Part shown: one piece after another, positions 15,963 through 23,893 of the stretch
Layout: each line of letters begins with the position of its first letter
Position numbering within the stretch: the stretch's first letter is position 1
Source: a virus
Strand: one strand, 5' to 3'
Length of the DNA: 56,952 nucleotides
Virus record (IMG/VR): IMGVR_UViG_3300042392_001320
Location: 1-56,952 of that record
Notes under the pieces: model-generated
What the model was told of the DNA's origin: nothing
Seen by the model: the letters and a program-made list of their open reading frames with translations, nothing else
The model's database searches: none
Position numbers and translations under genes: made by a program

Positions 15963-17120
15963 ATGCCATATCATGTTGGAGAAAAGGGATCTTACGGTTG
16001 CTCAGGCTACCCTGCCCTTAAAGACGATGGAACCGTAATGGGTTGCCACACTACAGCCGAAGAAGCTGCTAATCAAATTTATGCCATCAACCAGTCTGAG
16101 GGAAATATTGAAGCTGGTGTTGGTATTAAAAATCCAGAAGAGTGGCCAGGAACTGCTATAAAGGCAGCAACAGATAAAGACGGCATGGGTTCTGCTATTG
16201 GACAGCCAGAGCCAGCATCTAAAAAACCTTCTGCACTAAAAGATCCTAAGAAAAAACCAAAGGCTAGAGTCGGTGGTGTTGGTGGAGATTCTGCTGGTGC
16301 AATTGCAACTACAAATGGTGGAACATCTATGGGAACTAAAGCCGATGAAAAGGTTGCTCCTTGCTGGGATGGATACACCCAAAGGGGGATGAAGCCAGGA
16401 GACAACGGACGCATGGTTCCTAACTGTATTCCAGTTTCTAAGGCAGAAGCTCGTATTACTGAGGGAGACTTTGTAAGTGCAAGGACCACAGAAGGCATGA
16501 TCGTTGGTCAAGTAGAGCACGTTATGCGTGAGGGTGGCAGATATGGTGAGCCAGGAAACCCTTACTCTGTTGAGTCTACTCCAGAAAATCCAGCGGTAGC
16601 TATTAGAATTTTAGAAGAAGACGATGAAGTCTATCACTACACACCATACTCAATTGGTGCGTTGATGTCAGATGTTGAAAGAATTAACATGCCAAACATT
16701 AGTATGGAAGATTATGAGGATGATGATTATGATGAATACATGGACAAAGCTGAAGGCTACTCTCCTCCTGCTGGGGCTAGGTCTGCTGCTCGTAGGGCTA
16801 TCAAGTTCAAAGAAGATGGCAAGGCCACAGGAGCAGGAACTGCAGTTGGATGGACTAGAGCTAGACAGCTGGCTAATGGAGAGACACTATCGCTAAGCAC
16901 TGTAAAGCGTATGTACTCTTACTTCTCCCGCCACGAGGTAGACAAAAAAGGCAAGGACTGGGCAAATCGGGCTAATCCTTCTAACGGATATATTATGTGG
17001 CTAGCGTGGGGCGGAGATGCAGGATACTCTTGGTCTCGCAGGATCGCTCAAAGAGAAGCAGACAAAGCTTTATTCTCTGACTTTGGAAAAAATTATACCT
17101 CAGTCACAAGATTGATTTAG
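15963..17120 (+). CDS. Head-associated protein with prohead-protease-linked C-terminal domain
   Basis: 385 aa. The first ~50 residues have Cys pairs; the middle is low-complexity; residues ~265-375 carry PPAGARSAARRAIKFKEDG, TVKRMYSYFSRHEVDKKG and SNGYIMWLAWGGDAGYSW, a module I know from phage head-maturation and portal-region proteins. It has a leaderless promoter: TATAAT at 15951-15956, six bases before ATG. No capsid genes are nearby, so the role remains open. Confidence 0.75.
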   Translation: MPYHVGEKGSYGCSGYPALKDDGTVMGCHTTAEEAANQIYAINQSEGNIEAGVGIKNPEEWPGTAIKAATDKDGMGSAIGQPEPASKKPSALKDPKKKPKARVGGVGGDSAGAIATTNGGTSMGTKADEKVAPCWDGYTQRGMKPGDNGRMVPNCIPVSKAEARITEGDFVSARTTEGMIVGQVEHVMREGGRYGEPGNPYSVESTPENPAVAIRILEEDDEVYHYTPYSIGALMSDVERINMPNISMEDYEDDDYDEYMDKAEGYSPPAGARSAARRAIKFKEDGKATGAGTAVGWTRARQLANGETLSLSTVKRMYSYFSRHEVDKKGKDWANRANPSNGYIMWLAWGGDAGYSWSRRIAQREADKALFSDFGKNYTSVTRLI

Positions 17121-17122
17121 TT

Positions 17123-17527
17123 TTAATTCATATCTATTAGATATCGAACATTGTCAATAAAACCAGCCCTGACTGCTGCTTTCAACATTTTATGAGAAGA
17201 CGATCCATACTTTGGTAAATCTGAAAAGTAAACAATGTATTGTGTGTCTGGATTTAAAGATTTAATTAAAGCAGCATTTGCTATAGCTTTTTTAACATTG
17301 TCAGTTCTCTTTGCTCCAGGACGCTTCTTCTCTCCCTGCAAGCCACCCTTAGCCTCAACATAAACTTGAGTGCCTCTTTGATCGTAAGCAAAGTCAACCT
17401 CACACCCAGTATCCTCAACCATCACATTCTTTTTTATATTGGTTGTTCCAAATCGGGATAAGTCAGCTAAGACTTTAGACTCAAATGCATCGCCAGAACG
17501 CTTAGACTCTGCCTGAAAGTTAATCAT
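17123..17527 (-). CDS. PD-(D/E)XK nuclease-like protein
   Basis: 134 aa. GDAFESKVLADL supplies the N-terminal Glu, GCEVDFAY the Asp and VYVEAKGG the ExK of the restriction-endonuclease fold. It may be a homing or DNA-processing nuclease. It overlaps its upstream neighbour by ATGA and converges on the gene ending at 17120. Confidence 0.8.
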   Translation of the reverse strand: MINFQAESKRSGDAFESKVLADLSRFGTTNIKKNVMVEDTGCEVDFAYDQRGTQVYVEAKGGLQGEKKRPGAKRTDNVKKAIANAALIKSLNPDTQYIVYFSDLPKYGSSSHKMLKAAVRAGFIDNVRYLIDMN

Positions 17528-17709
17528 TTTTCTTCAGACATCCTGTTAATTCCAGCAATGTATCCAGCTTGCCAAGCTTTTATCTCTGGCTCTGAAGGCA
17601 GTTCCTGAAGCGTCTCAATATACTCTTGCATATCTACCTTGGCTTTCTTAATGATAGATGCCGTCTGCCTGTCTAGCTTTCGCTTTTCTTGTCTTTCAAA
17701 TTTACTCAT
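17524..17709 (-). CDS. Small charged helical protein
   Basis: 61 aa, Lys/Glu-rich helices without a known motif. On the minus strand TATCAT (17716-17721) lies six bases before the ATG, so it heads a leaderless two-gene operon with the nuclease. Confidence 0.7.
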   Translation of the reverse strand: MSKFERQEKRKLDRQTASIIKKAKVDMQEYIETLQELPSEPEIKAWQAGYIAGINRMSEEK

Positions 17710-17740
17710 AAATAAATGATACCAAAAAAATAGCGGTATG

Positions 17741-17860
17741 TCAATCTTCTTGAGAAGCTTCTATAATGTCACAATAACAATACTCTTTATGCTTAATGAT
17801 ATCAAAATAAAGATCTAACTTTAGCACATGCACCTTGCCGCAAACACACTTATATAGCAT
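17741..17860 (-). CDS. Zinc-binding-like microprotein, 39 aa
   Basis: MLYKCVCGKVHVL followed by EYCYCDII: two CxC pairs suggest a metal site. TGGTAGAAT lies five bases before the ATG. It is divergent from the gene at 17904. Confidence 0.65.
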   Translation of the reverse strand: MLYKCVCGKVHVLKLDLYFDIIKHKEYCYCDIIEASQED

Positions 17861-17903
17861 ACTCAATTCTACCAATGTTTTATGAATCTGCTATACTTTT
17901 ACC
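17861..17903. promoter_or_regulatory. Divergent pair of leaderless promoters in 43 bp
   Basis: Plus strand: TGCTATACT ending at 17897, six bases before ATG 17904. Minus strand: TGGTAGAAT with its hexamer at 17866-17871, five bases before ATG 17860. No ribosome-binding site fits in either direction. Confidence 0.75.
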
Positions 17904-18062
17904 ATGGACCTAGAAGAAGAGATAAACAACATCTTATTTAATCTTGGCAAAGAGATTAAGATACATAGGGTAGACCAAGAAAATACGCTTATTGAGATTG
18001 AGTATGAAAAATACACTATTGAAATCTTGAGAGTATTCATGAAATACCTGTCAGAAGAATGA
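17904..18062 (+). CDS. Acidic small protein, 52 aa
   Basis: MDLEEEINNILFNLG ... EIEYEKYTIEILRVF: predicted helix-strand-strand-helix. Supported by its leaderless promoter and compact fold; no family recognised. Confidence 0.65.
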   Translation: MDLEEEINNILFNLGKEIKIHRVDQENTLIEIEYEKYTIEILRVFMKYLSEE

Positions 18063-18063
18063 C

Positions 18064-18092
18064 TTGACATCCCCAGACAAATGCCATATAAT
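18064..18092 (+). promoter_or_regulatory. Consensus promoter
   Basis: TTGACA (18064-18069), 17-base spacer, TATAAT (18087-18092). The gene at 18123 follows with TAGGAG as SD. Confidence 0.85.
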
Positions 18093-18122
18093 ATAACATA
18101 GCTAAAAAATAGGAGAATAAAA

Positions 18123-18377
18123 ATGAAAAACGTTTATAAGAGTATCGTAGTTGCTGTAGTGTTTGGAAACATTATTGCATTCCCAGTAGTAGCCTATAGC
18201 TTTCCATGGGAAACCTATTTAATTGATCCAACTCCCTACTACATTGTGCAGTCAGGCTCTCTTGGATTGCTTATCGCAGCCTGTATCTTTGTCTATGAAT
18301 GGGCTAGATATTCAGAGAAGCCTTGGCTAAAAAGAGCTACTACACGTAAGCCAAAAATAAGAAATAAAACTAATTAA
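18123..18377 (+). CDS. Small membrane protein, two TM helices
   Basis: 84 aa. TM segments at ~7-26 and ~43-62, then a strongly basic tail (RATTRKPKIRNKTN) on the cytoplasmic side. No family recognised. Confidence 0.75.
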   Translation: MKNVYKSIVVAVVFGNIIAFPVVAYSFPWETYLIDPTPYYIVQSGSLGLLIAACIFVYEWARYSEKPWLKRATTRKPKIRNKTN

Positions 18378-18398
18378 TGTTTATTTTGTATTAATTTG

Positions 18399-18523
18399 TG
18401 GTAAAATAGTAGTACCCCTTTGAGATGGATGTGTCTATCTCAAGGGTTTATAACTTAATAGGGAAACCACCCGCTAACGCTCAACGACCGAGTACTAACT
18501 ACCAAGGAAAGGTAGGTCGCCAA
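18399..18523 (+). ncRNA. Structured 5' leader of the NlpC/P60 gene (possible riboswitch)
   Basis: TGGTAAAAT (18399-18407) starts a leader of ~115 nt. It contains a 12-pair hairpin (18416-18446, loop ATGTGT), a CGACC...GGTCG stem (around 18484-18518) with TACC/GGTA stacked inside, and the SD AAGGA exposed in that loop. Leaders of NlpC/P60 genes in actinobacteria often hold c-di-AMP (ydaO-type) riboswitches, but this one is shorter and the consensus could not be matched by eye. Confidence 0.45.
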
Positions 18524-19282
18524 ATGAAAAGAAAAAGGTTCATAGCAATTGGTATGATTGCACTAGTAATGACAACTGGTACTGGAGTAGCTTTTGCAGC
18601 TATGCTAGACGCAAGTGAGTCATCGAACAAAGAACTACCAGTAACACAAGTAACAAAGCCAACACCATTAATTGATTCTCCAGTAACAACAGAAGTGGTT
18701 CTTTCGGGACCAGTTCGTTCAATTGAAGTTTCATCAGGCCCAGTGCTTAGGTCAGACGCTCCAAAGGTTGGCTCGCATGATTGGATGGCTCAGGTAAAAG
18801 CTGCAAAAGATAAGCTCAAGGCTCAGGCTGAGAAAAAGCAAAATGAGCTAGAGTCAAAGATTGCTAGGCTAGAGAAAATTGCTGCCGACACCAAAGCCCT
18901 GAATGAGACTCTTGTCTTAGTTAAAAAACAAATTGGCATCACCCCTTGGGTTTTTCAGGGATCTGACACACGCTCCTGGGATTGCTCTGGTCTGGTCAAA
19001 TGGACTTACGCTCAGCTTGGAATAGACCTGTATCACAGTGCCACATGGCAAAGATATTGGGGTGCAATTGTGACTGAGCCTAAAATTGGAGACCTAGTGT
19101 CATTCAATTACCAAAACCATTCAAGTGCCTACCACATTGGAATCTATATAGGCCCTGACGAGATGATTCATGCTGGTGGTAAGCCAGGGGACAGGACTGA
19201 GATAATTTCTATAAGCGACTGGGCAAAAGATAACTCTAATAGTGATGTTATTTATACAAGAATAATTGAAACAAATAATTAA
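18524..19282 (+). CDS. Secreted NlpC/P60 endopeptidase with coiled coil
   Basis: 252 aa from ATG 18524. Signal peptide at ~1-26 (KRKRF ... VAFAAM), a Thr/Pro-rich linker, coiled coil at ~88-135 and the NlpC/P60 domain at ~138-252 with C154 (WDCSGLVK), H204 (YHIGIYIG) and H216 nearby. It cleaves D-Glu to diaminoacid bonds in peptidoglycan. The architecture resembles host RipA-like enzymes, so it may remodel the wall from outside rather than cause lysis. A longer in-frame start at 18425 would cover the structured leader and is unlikely. Confidence 0.9.
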   Translation: MKRKRFIAIGMIALVMTTGTGVAFAAMLDASESSNKELPVTQVTKPTPLIDSPVTTEVVLSGPVRSIEVSSGPVLRSDAPKVGSHDWMAQVKAAKDKLKAQAEKKQNELESKIARLEKIAADTKALNETLVLVKKQIGITPWVFQGSDTRSWDCSGLVKWTYAQLGIDLYHSATWQRYWGAIVTEPKIGDLVSFNYQNHSSAYHIGIYIGPDEMIHAGGKPGDRTEIISISDWAKDNSNSDVIYTRIIETNN

Positions 19283-19301
19283 ATAATGCTATAATAAAAT
19301 C

Positions 19302-19583
19302 ATGACTACTCACTCTCTAATCACTCTTAGCAGTTCTGCTGCTACCCTTTTAACTCCTAATGGAGTTCACTCTGGAATGGACGTTACCATTCAGAATATT
19401 CACGCCTCTGCCTATGTTTATATTGGTGGAGAAGGTGTAACAAGTTCTTCTTATGGATACCGCTTAAGTCCTGGATCAGCTATTTCTTTTGAGCTTCCAG
19501 GAACAGATGCCTTATATGCAATCACTAACACAAACAGCTCTCAGGTTGCAGTTATAAAGACTAACCTAGAGGCTGGTCACTAA
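19302..19583 (+). CDS. Small virion-like beta protein
   Basis: 93 aa, Ser/Thr/Gly-rich beta pattern (DVTIQNIHASAYVYIGG), like phage decoration or tail accessory proteins. Leaderless: TGCTATAAT ends six bases before ATG. Its stop overlaps the next start (TAATG). Confidence 0.7.
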   Translation: MTTHSLITLSSSAATLLTPNGVHSGMDVTIQNIHASAYVYIGGEGVTSSSYGYRLSPGSAISFELPGTDALYAITNTNSSQVAVIKTNLEAGH

Positions 19584-20029
19584 TGGCTAGACTTAGTGGT
19601 GGTTCTGGCAATGCTGTTGAGTCAAACGGATCTTGGAACCCTAACTTTACAGATGCTTCAGGAACGCTTGCAGGAATCACTGCTACTGGAAACTACAATC
19701 GCATCGGCAACATGGTATTTTTCTGTGTGAGCGTAATATTCAATGGTTATACAAACCTAGGTACTGGCCAGTATCAGTTTGATTTACCATTCCAGCCAAG
19801 ACAGACCTTTACTTCTCGTGGAGGAACTCTACACAACCCCAATACTGATTCTAGGTATCACATTGCTTCTATCGTAGACATTGTGGCTGAGGGGCCAAAT
19901 GCAAAAGCAAAGCTTTACTACTCAGGCAGCACTACTGATCTTGCTTGGAAGTACAACACTCCTGTCAGCTGGGCACATAATACCGCCCACTTTGACATGT
20001 CTGGTTTCTACGAAATACTGCCTTCTTAA
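19583..20029 (+). CDS. Putative receptor-binding / tail-tip protein
   Basis: 148 aa. GSWNPNFTDASGTLAGITATGNYNRIGNMVFF is a pattern typical of fibre-tip and receptor-binding proteins, followed by beta strands to the end. Lies two genes away from no other tail genes, so it may be an exchangeable host-range module. Confidence 0.65.
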   Translation: MARLSGGSGNAVESNGSWNPNFTDASGTLAGITATGNYNRIGNMVFFCVSVIFNGYTNLGTGQYQFDLPFQPRQTFTSRGGTLHNPNTDSRYHIASIVDIVAEGPNAKAKLYYSGSTTDLAWKYNTPVSWAHNTAHFDMSGFYEILPS

Positions 20030-20063
20030 AGGATATTTTATTCTAAGGTATCTTAACCTTTAC

Positions 20064-20092
20064 TTGACATCCATCCCCATATCCTGTACAAT
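20064..20092 (+). promoter_or_regulatory. Consensus leaderless promoter
   Basis: TTGACA (20064-20069), 17-base spacer ending in TG, TACAAT (20087-20092), then six bases to ATG 20099. Heads the cobalamin block. Confidence 0.88.
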
Positions 20093-20098
20093 ATAGGT

Positions 20099-20314
20099 AT
20101 GACAAATACTGATGATGGAATCGACGATTATTTTAACAATCATTGGCTTAACAACCAATCCATTAACCCACAAGATCGGGTTTCTATGCATATCCAGAAT
20201 ATTGCCAAGGTAAAGCAAGAAGAGCAAGAACGCATCATTCAATTGCTTGAAGATAATCTTGGTAACATGGACCTAAACGATTTACTAAAACTAATTAAGG
20301 AAGAAACAAAATGA
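20099..20314 (+). CDS. Small acidic helical protein
   Basis: 71 aa with a long C-terminal helix (EEQERIIQLLEDNLG). First gene of an operon leading to cobalamin adenosyltransferase; overlaps the next gene by ATGA. No domain recognised. Confidence 0.7.
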   Translation: MTNTDDGIDDYFNNHWLNNQSINPQDRVSMHIQNIAKVKQEEQERIIQLLEDNLGNMDLNDLLKLIKEETK

Positions 20315-20772
20315 ATAAGGCAACTATAGCAATTGGAGCAGTTCTGGGTATTCTGACAACTGGAATTGTATTTCATAATGTCAATGCGGACTGTGTTAAT
20401 GTCTATGTAGACTATGGGACACTTAAAAATAATGAAAAGATTGAAGAGTGTATTGCGGTAAATGGAAAAACTAATGCCTTGGATCTATTGTCTACCGCTG
20501 GGTTTACCACAGAAGGAACTGTAGAATACGGCGAAGCAATCCTTTGTAGGTTAAACAATCTTCCAGATGCCACAGCAGAGACTTGCGAGAGTATGCCGCC
20601 AGCCGAGTCTTACTGGGGTGTCCTTGTAAAAGAACATCAGGTTGTTCCAGTTCCCCTTGGAATCACTGGGGCATGGGGATGGGCCCAAACAGGCATTGAT
20701 GGTGTATACTTGAATCCTGGAGATTCGCTAGGGCTAGTCTTTGCAGATAACGGAGAAGTAAGATTTCCATGA
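20311..20772 (+). CDS. Secreted transcobalamin-like (DUF4430-type) protein
   Basis: 153 aa. Signal peptide at ~1-26 (cleaved near NVNA). VNVYVDYGTL, ALDLLSTAGF, a C..C pair spaced by ~15 residues (LCRLNNLP ... CESMPP) and ESYWGVLVKE ... GWAQTGIDGVYLNPGDS match the actinobacterial DUF4430-like proteins often encoded next to cobalamin ECF transporters. Being followed two genes later by a cobalamin adenosyltransferase supports a role in cobalamin capture at the cell surface. Confidence 0.7.
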   Translation: MNKATIAIGAVLGILTTGIVFHNVNADCVNVYVDYGTLKNNEKIEECIAVNGKTNALDLLSTAGFTTEGTVEYGEAILCRLNNLPDATAETCESMPPAESYWGVLVKEHQVVPVPLGITGAWGWAQTGIDGVYLNPGDSLGLVFADNGEVRFP

Positions 20773-20939
20773 AAACAATAACAGATAAGTTTGATGCAAT
20801 TATTGAATATCAAGACTTTAAGAAGCAAAGCTGGATAGAGGCTACCACGCCCTACCTCCAGGTTGCTTTTAGCCTTCTTGCACTATTTGCATCTAACGAT
20901 CTGTTGGTTACAATCTGGCGTTCGATGACGGGACACTAA
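20769..20939 (+). CDS. Small membrane protein, one TM helix
   Basis: 56 aa. Soluble first half, one hydrophobic stretch (~30-50). It overlaps both neighbours (ATGA and TAATG), so it is co-translated between the DUF4430-type and PduO genes. Confidence 0.75.
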   Translation: MKTITDKFDAIIEYQDFKKQSWIEATTPYLQVAFSLLALFASNDLLVTIWRSMTGH

Positions 20940-21526
20940 TGGTAAACCTAACTCGAATTTATACTAAGACTGGTGATGATGGCACTACCTCTTTGGGGGA
21001 CATGAGTCGTACATCAAAGAATGATCCAAGACTTGAGGCTTTTGCCACGGTAGACGAAGCCAACTCTGTCATCGGAGTAGCCATTCTACATGTAGTTAAC
21101 CAAGACGTTAGGAATATCCTTAATCAGATACAGAATGACCTGTTTGATGTAGGAGCAGACTTATGTACACCAGTGATAGATAATCCTCCTGTAGAGCCTC
21201 TGAGAGTTACTGAGGGCCAAGTTAGCAACCTTGAGTCCCAGATAGACAGATTCAATGCAGAGCTGGATTCTCTCAGGTCTTTTGTTATTCCTGGAGGAAC
21301 TGCCTCATCTGCCAACCTGCATGTTGCTAGGACTGTAGCTCGTCGTGCAGAAAGACTTACCTGGAATGCTATTCACCAATTTGGCGAGGGTGTAAGTAAA
21401 CTAACCGCAAAATATTTAAACAGACTATCAGACCTACTATTTGTATTAGCTAGGTATGAGAATAAGTCCGTAGGAGACGTCTTATGGGTTCCAGGAAAAA
21501 ATACATTAGGAGAAACAAATGGCTAA
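20939..21526 (+). CDS. pduO: PduO-type ATP:cob(I)alamin adenosyltransferase
   Basis: 195 aa, full length. RIYTKTGDDGTTSL at the N-terminus binds ATP; FVIPGGTASSANLHVARTVARRAER and NRLSDLLFVLARYEN are family signatures. It makes adenosylcobalamin, the cofactor of class II ribonucleotide reductase and methylmalonyl-CoA mutase. A phage copy would keep a B12-dependent reductase supplied during DNA synthesis. Confidence 0.96.
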   Translation: MVNLTRIYTKTGDDGTTSLGDMSRTSKNDPRLEAFATVDEANSVIGVAILHVVNQDVRNILNQIQNDLFDVGADLCTPVIDNPPVEPLRVTEGQVSNLESQIDRFNAELDSLRSFVIPGGTASSANLHVARTVARRAERLTWNAIHQFGEGVSKLTAKYLNRLSDLLFVLARYENKSVGDVLWVPGKNTLGETNG

Positions 21527-21617
21527 AATGGCAAGCCTTCATGCCGAAGGACTAACAGACGAAGATCTAGAATCTGCAGAAATTGCTGAAATTCTAGAAG
21601 AGATATTTGTAGACTAA
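21519..21617 (+). CDS. Acidic micropeptide, 32 aa
   Basis: MAKMASLHAEGLTDEDLES ... EEIFVD, an acidic helix. TAGGAG lies upstream and the start overlaps the PduO stop. Confidence 0.6.
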   Translation: MAKMASLHAEGLTDEDLESAEIAEILEEIFVD

Positions 21618-21618
21618 T

Positions 21619-21783
21619 ATGGATAAGCAAATCATTAAAGACAGTATAAAGATTGGACTATTGATTGTAGCTATCCTATTTATATTTGTAGTAGCCTTAC
21701 CTTTTATTGTAAGTGATGAGGCAGATAGGCTAATAATTGAGTATGGCTTAGATCAGTGGGTTCGAGACCTACTTGGAAGATAG
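21619..21783 (+). CDS. One-TM small membrane protein
   Basis: 54 aa; TM helix at ~12-31, amphipathic tail. Its last 15 bases overlap the convergent GPx-like gene. Confidence 0.65.
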   Translation: MDKQIIKDSIKIGLLIVAILFIFVVALPFIVSDEADRLIIEYGLDQWVRDLLGR

Positions 21784-22569
21784 AGCTGGATTTACGATAG
21801 ATCTCTTACCAGCTATTAGCTCTTCGATATCCTGGCAAATGATAGCCCACTCTTCTTCAAAGATTTTTTTAGAACGACCAGGCCCAATGCCAACCTTGCC
21901 ACCAGAATCAGCTGTTGCCTCTTTAACAGTTTTTTCAACATCAATATTTAAAGTTGTGCACTGATAATGCTTGTGAACATATCCGTCTTTGTCAATTAGG
22001 TACTTCTCAAAGTTGCCACCCATCTGGTCTCCATTATAGAACCCCATGTTTAGCCAGTAAGAATAATACTTATCCTTAAACATTGTTTCTGGGTCAAGGC
22101 CGCTTTCTTCTATCTTACTTTTTGCAGTCATTTGATGATCTTTGATTGTCAGGTAAAGTTCGTGTGGATCACCATTAGGTTGGTTTAGACCATTGTGTCC
22201 TGGCTCTACGTTGAGCTGCTTGCTGACACCGCCACTAGGGATAGAAGAAACCATTTCAGAAAATTGGAAAGTAGTTCCATAAACATCTTTGCCATAGTTT
22301 GCGGAATCTAGTCCACAGGTAATTCCTTGAGACCACTTGCCATAGGTGATACCTGGCCCACAGTAATCATTTGTTGGAATAGCAATAATTTGAAAGTATT
22401 GGCCACCGTACTTTTCCTGTAGCCATTGCAAAACTTCCATTTGGTTGGCATTTCCGCATCCGACAGTAGTGTTGACCACAATAGCGGCCTTGCCCTTAAA
22501 CTGCTGTAAAAAGCCTGACTCTCCGTCTGCAGAATTTAGCTCAATATCATAGATAGATTTTAATGTCAT
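21769..22569 (-). CDS. Glutathione-peroxidase-like thioredoxin-fold protein
   Basis: 266 aa, longer than a typical GPx (~160). KAAIVVNTTVGCGNANQMEVLQ holds the peroxidatic Cys (C38), IIAIPTNDYCGPG the second conserved block and GGNFEKYLIDKDGYV the third. A ~60-residue insertion lies in the middle and a ~45-residue C-terminal extension follows. It may protect the infected cell from peroxide. Strong SD (GCAGGAGGTC) and TGCTATAAT (hexamer 22592-22597) lie upstream. Confidence 0.88.
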   Translation of the reverse strand: MTLKSIYDIELNSADGESGFLQQFKGKAAIVVNTTVGCGNANQMEVLQWLQEKYGGQYFQIIAIPTNDYCGPGITYGKWSQGITCGLDSANYGKDVYGTTFQFSEMVSSIPSGGVSKQLNVEPGHNGLNQPNGDPHELYLTIKDHQMTAKSKIEESGLDPETMFKDKYYSYWLNMGFYNGDQMGGNFEKYLIDKDGYVHKHYQCTTLNIDVEKTVKEATADSGGKVGIGPGRSKKIFEEEWAIICQDIEELIAGKRSIVNPALSSK

Positions 22570-22626
22570 TTTGAATGACCTCCTGCTTTAAATTATAGCA
22601 GTATTTTCAGGGTATAAGTTAGGCAA

Positions 22627-22655
22627 TTGACAATGGCTCTGAAGTATAGTATAAT
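22627..22655 (+). promoter_or_regulatory. Consensus promoter of the DUF2061 pair
   Basis: TTGACA (22627-22632), 17 bases, TATAAT (22650-22655). Divergent to the GPx promoter. Confidence 0.85.
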
Positions 22656-22677
22656 TGACATAAGAGAAAGATAAAAC

Positions 22678-22875
22678 ATGGAAAGCACTAAAAGAAGTTT
22701 AGTCAAGACCCTTAGCTGGGAGTTTGTTCACCTTGTTATTATAGCAGGAGTAATCTACATAATCACAGGAGAATGGGAGTATGCCACTCTGGGAGCACTT
22801 GTATACATTGCCTGGGAAGCTGTAGCATACTTCATCCACGAGCGTATCTGGTCTAAGTTCGTAAAGATCAAGTAA
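22678..22875 (+). CDS. DUF2061 membrane protein
   Basis: 65 aa. KRSLVKTLSWEFVHLVI ... ITGEWEYATLGAL ... YFIHERIW is the DUF2061 pattern with two TM helices and a conserved HERxW. Function unknown. A paralogue follows directly. Confidence 0.9.
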   Translation: MESTKRSLVKTLSWEFVHLVIIAGVIYIITGEWEYATLGALVYIAWEAVAYFIHERIWSKFVKIK

Positions 22876-22877
22876 TA

Positions 22878-23087
22878 GTGGCCAGCAAAAAACGTTCGTT
22901 AGCTAAGTCCATAACCTGGAGACTCATAGCTATATTTGTGACATTTGCAGTTGGGTTTGTCATGACTAACAGCTGGGAGTTTGCGGCTTCCCTATCTCTA
23001 GTATCAAATCTTATTAACTTTGTACTGTATTACATCCATGAAAGATTTTGGCTTAAGGTTGAGTGGGGAAAATCAAGGGTATCTTAA
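22878..23087 (+). CDS. DUF2061 membrane protein, second copy
   Basis: 69 aa from GTG 22878, two bases after the first copy. KKRSLAKSITWRLIAI ... YYIHERFWLKV aligns with its neighbour along the whole length, so this is an old tandem duplication that has diverged. Confidence 0.88.
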   Translation: MASKKRSLAKSITWRLIAIFVTFAVGFVMTNSWEFAASLSLVSNLINFVLYYIHERFWLKVEWGKSRVS

Positions 23088-23108
23088 AAGACCCACTATA
23101 ATTAGTGT

Positions 23109-23318
23109 ATGGTTTTAACTCAAGAATGTCCTACCTGCCAAAAGACTATGGTACCAATAGTTTATGCACATAGGACGCCAGATCTCCAGAAGATGGAGAA
23201 TGATGGTGTAATTAAGGTAGCTGGGTGCCAAGCTTATATTGGCTACACCAATGGTCCAACCCTTTTTTGTAATTCATGCAGAGACACTGTTTGGCCAGGC
23301 CCCGAGGATGTTGCTTAA
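23109..23318 (+). CDS. Small zinc-ribbon protein
   Basis: 69 aa. CPTC near the start and CNSC near the end form a zinc-ribbon pair. Leaderless: TATAAT (23097-23102) lies six bases before ATG. Confidence 0.72.
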   Translation: MVLTQECPTCQKTMVPIVYAHRTPDLQKMENDGVIKVAGCQAYIGYTNGPTLFCNSCRDTVWPGPEDVA

Positions 23319-23321
23319 ATT

Positions 23322-23873
23322 ATGAAAAATGTCTATGAAATTTCAAACTTTCTTTTGCCAGAAGAACTTGAGATGATAGAGCGTGATGCAAATAATAAAG
23401 AAATTGATAAGGAAGATGTTGTATTAGGAAGAATTCTTTACATGGTCCCAAACCTTTATGAAATGAATAATGCCATACAAAAAAGAGTGGCCCATCTAGT
23501 CGGTAAAGAACTAAACTCAATATTTGGGGTATTTGCAGAATATAACAGTAAATACGGACAGCCGAACCTTCCCCCACATTTTGATGGGGACAATAACAGC
23601 CTAATAATTGATTATCAGTATAAATCAAATACTTCGTGGGGGCTTGGCGTAGACACAACAGTATTTGAAATGGAAGATAATAAGGCTATTATATTTAACC
23701 CTAATGAATACCCACACTGGAGACCTCATAAAGTTTTTAAAGATGGGGAGTTTATAACAATGATCTTCTTTAGGTTTCCAGACGGAAGCGGAGAGACAGA
23801 CTACTCTCACAAGAGGCAGTGGCCTAGCGACGAGATCTTCGCAGATATCCGTGAAATAAGAGACAACAGCTAA
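23322..23873 (+). CDS. Fe(II)/2OG oxygenase-like protein
   Basis: 183 aa. NFLLPEELEMIERD is the usual N-terminal helix; PPHFDGD gives the HxD; HWRPHKV supplies the distal His; FITMIFFRF is the closing strand. The Gly-Gly-Glu-Leu loop of other members is replaced by VFEMEDNKAI, so it is a divergent member. Follows the zinc-ribbon gene by three bases. Confidence 0.75.
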   Translation: MKNVYEISNFLLPEELEMIERDANNKEIDKEDVVLGRILYMVPNLYEMNNAIQKRVAHLVGKELNSIFGVFAEYNSKYGQPNLPPHFDGDNNSLIIDYQYKSNTSWGLGVDTTVFEMEDNKAIIFNPNEYPHWRPHKVFKDGEFITMIFFRFPDGSGETDYSHKRQWPSDEIFADIREIRDNS

Positions 23874-23893
23874 AGAAATGATACAATATCCTT

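Noticed and set aside
18425-18523. N-terminal extension of the NlpC/P60 protein
   Set aside because: It would put ~33 residues before a normal signal peptide and covers the structured leader; ATG 18524 has an SD.
18399-18523. Firm call of a c-di-AMP (ydaO) riboswitch
   Set aside because: The length is too short and the conserved core could not be matched by eye; kept only as a structured leader.
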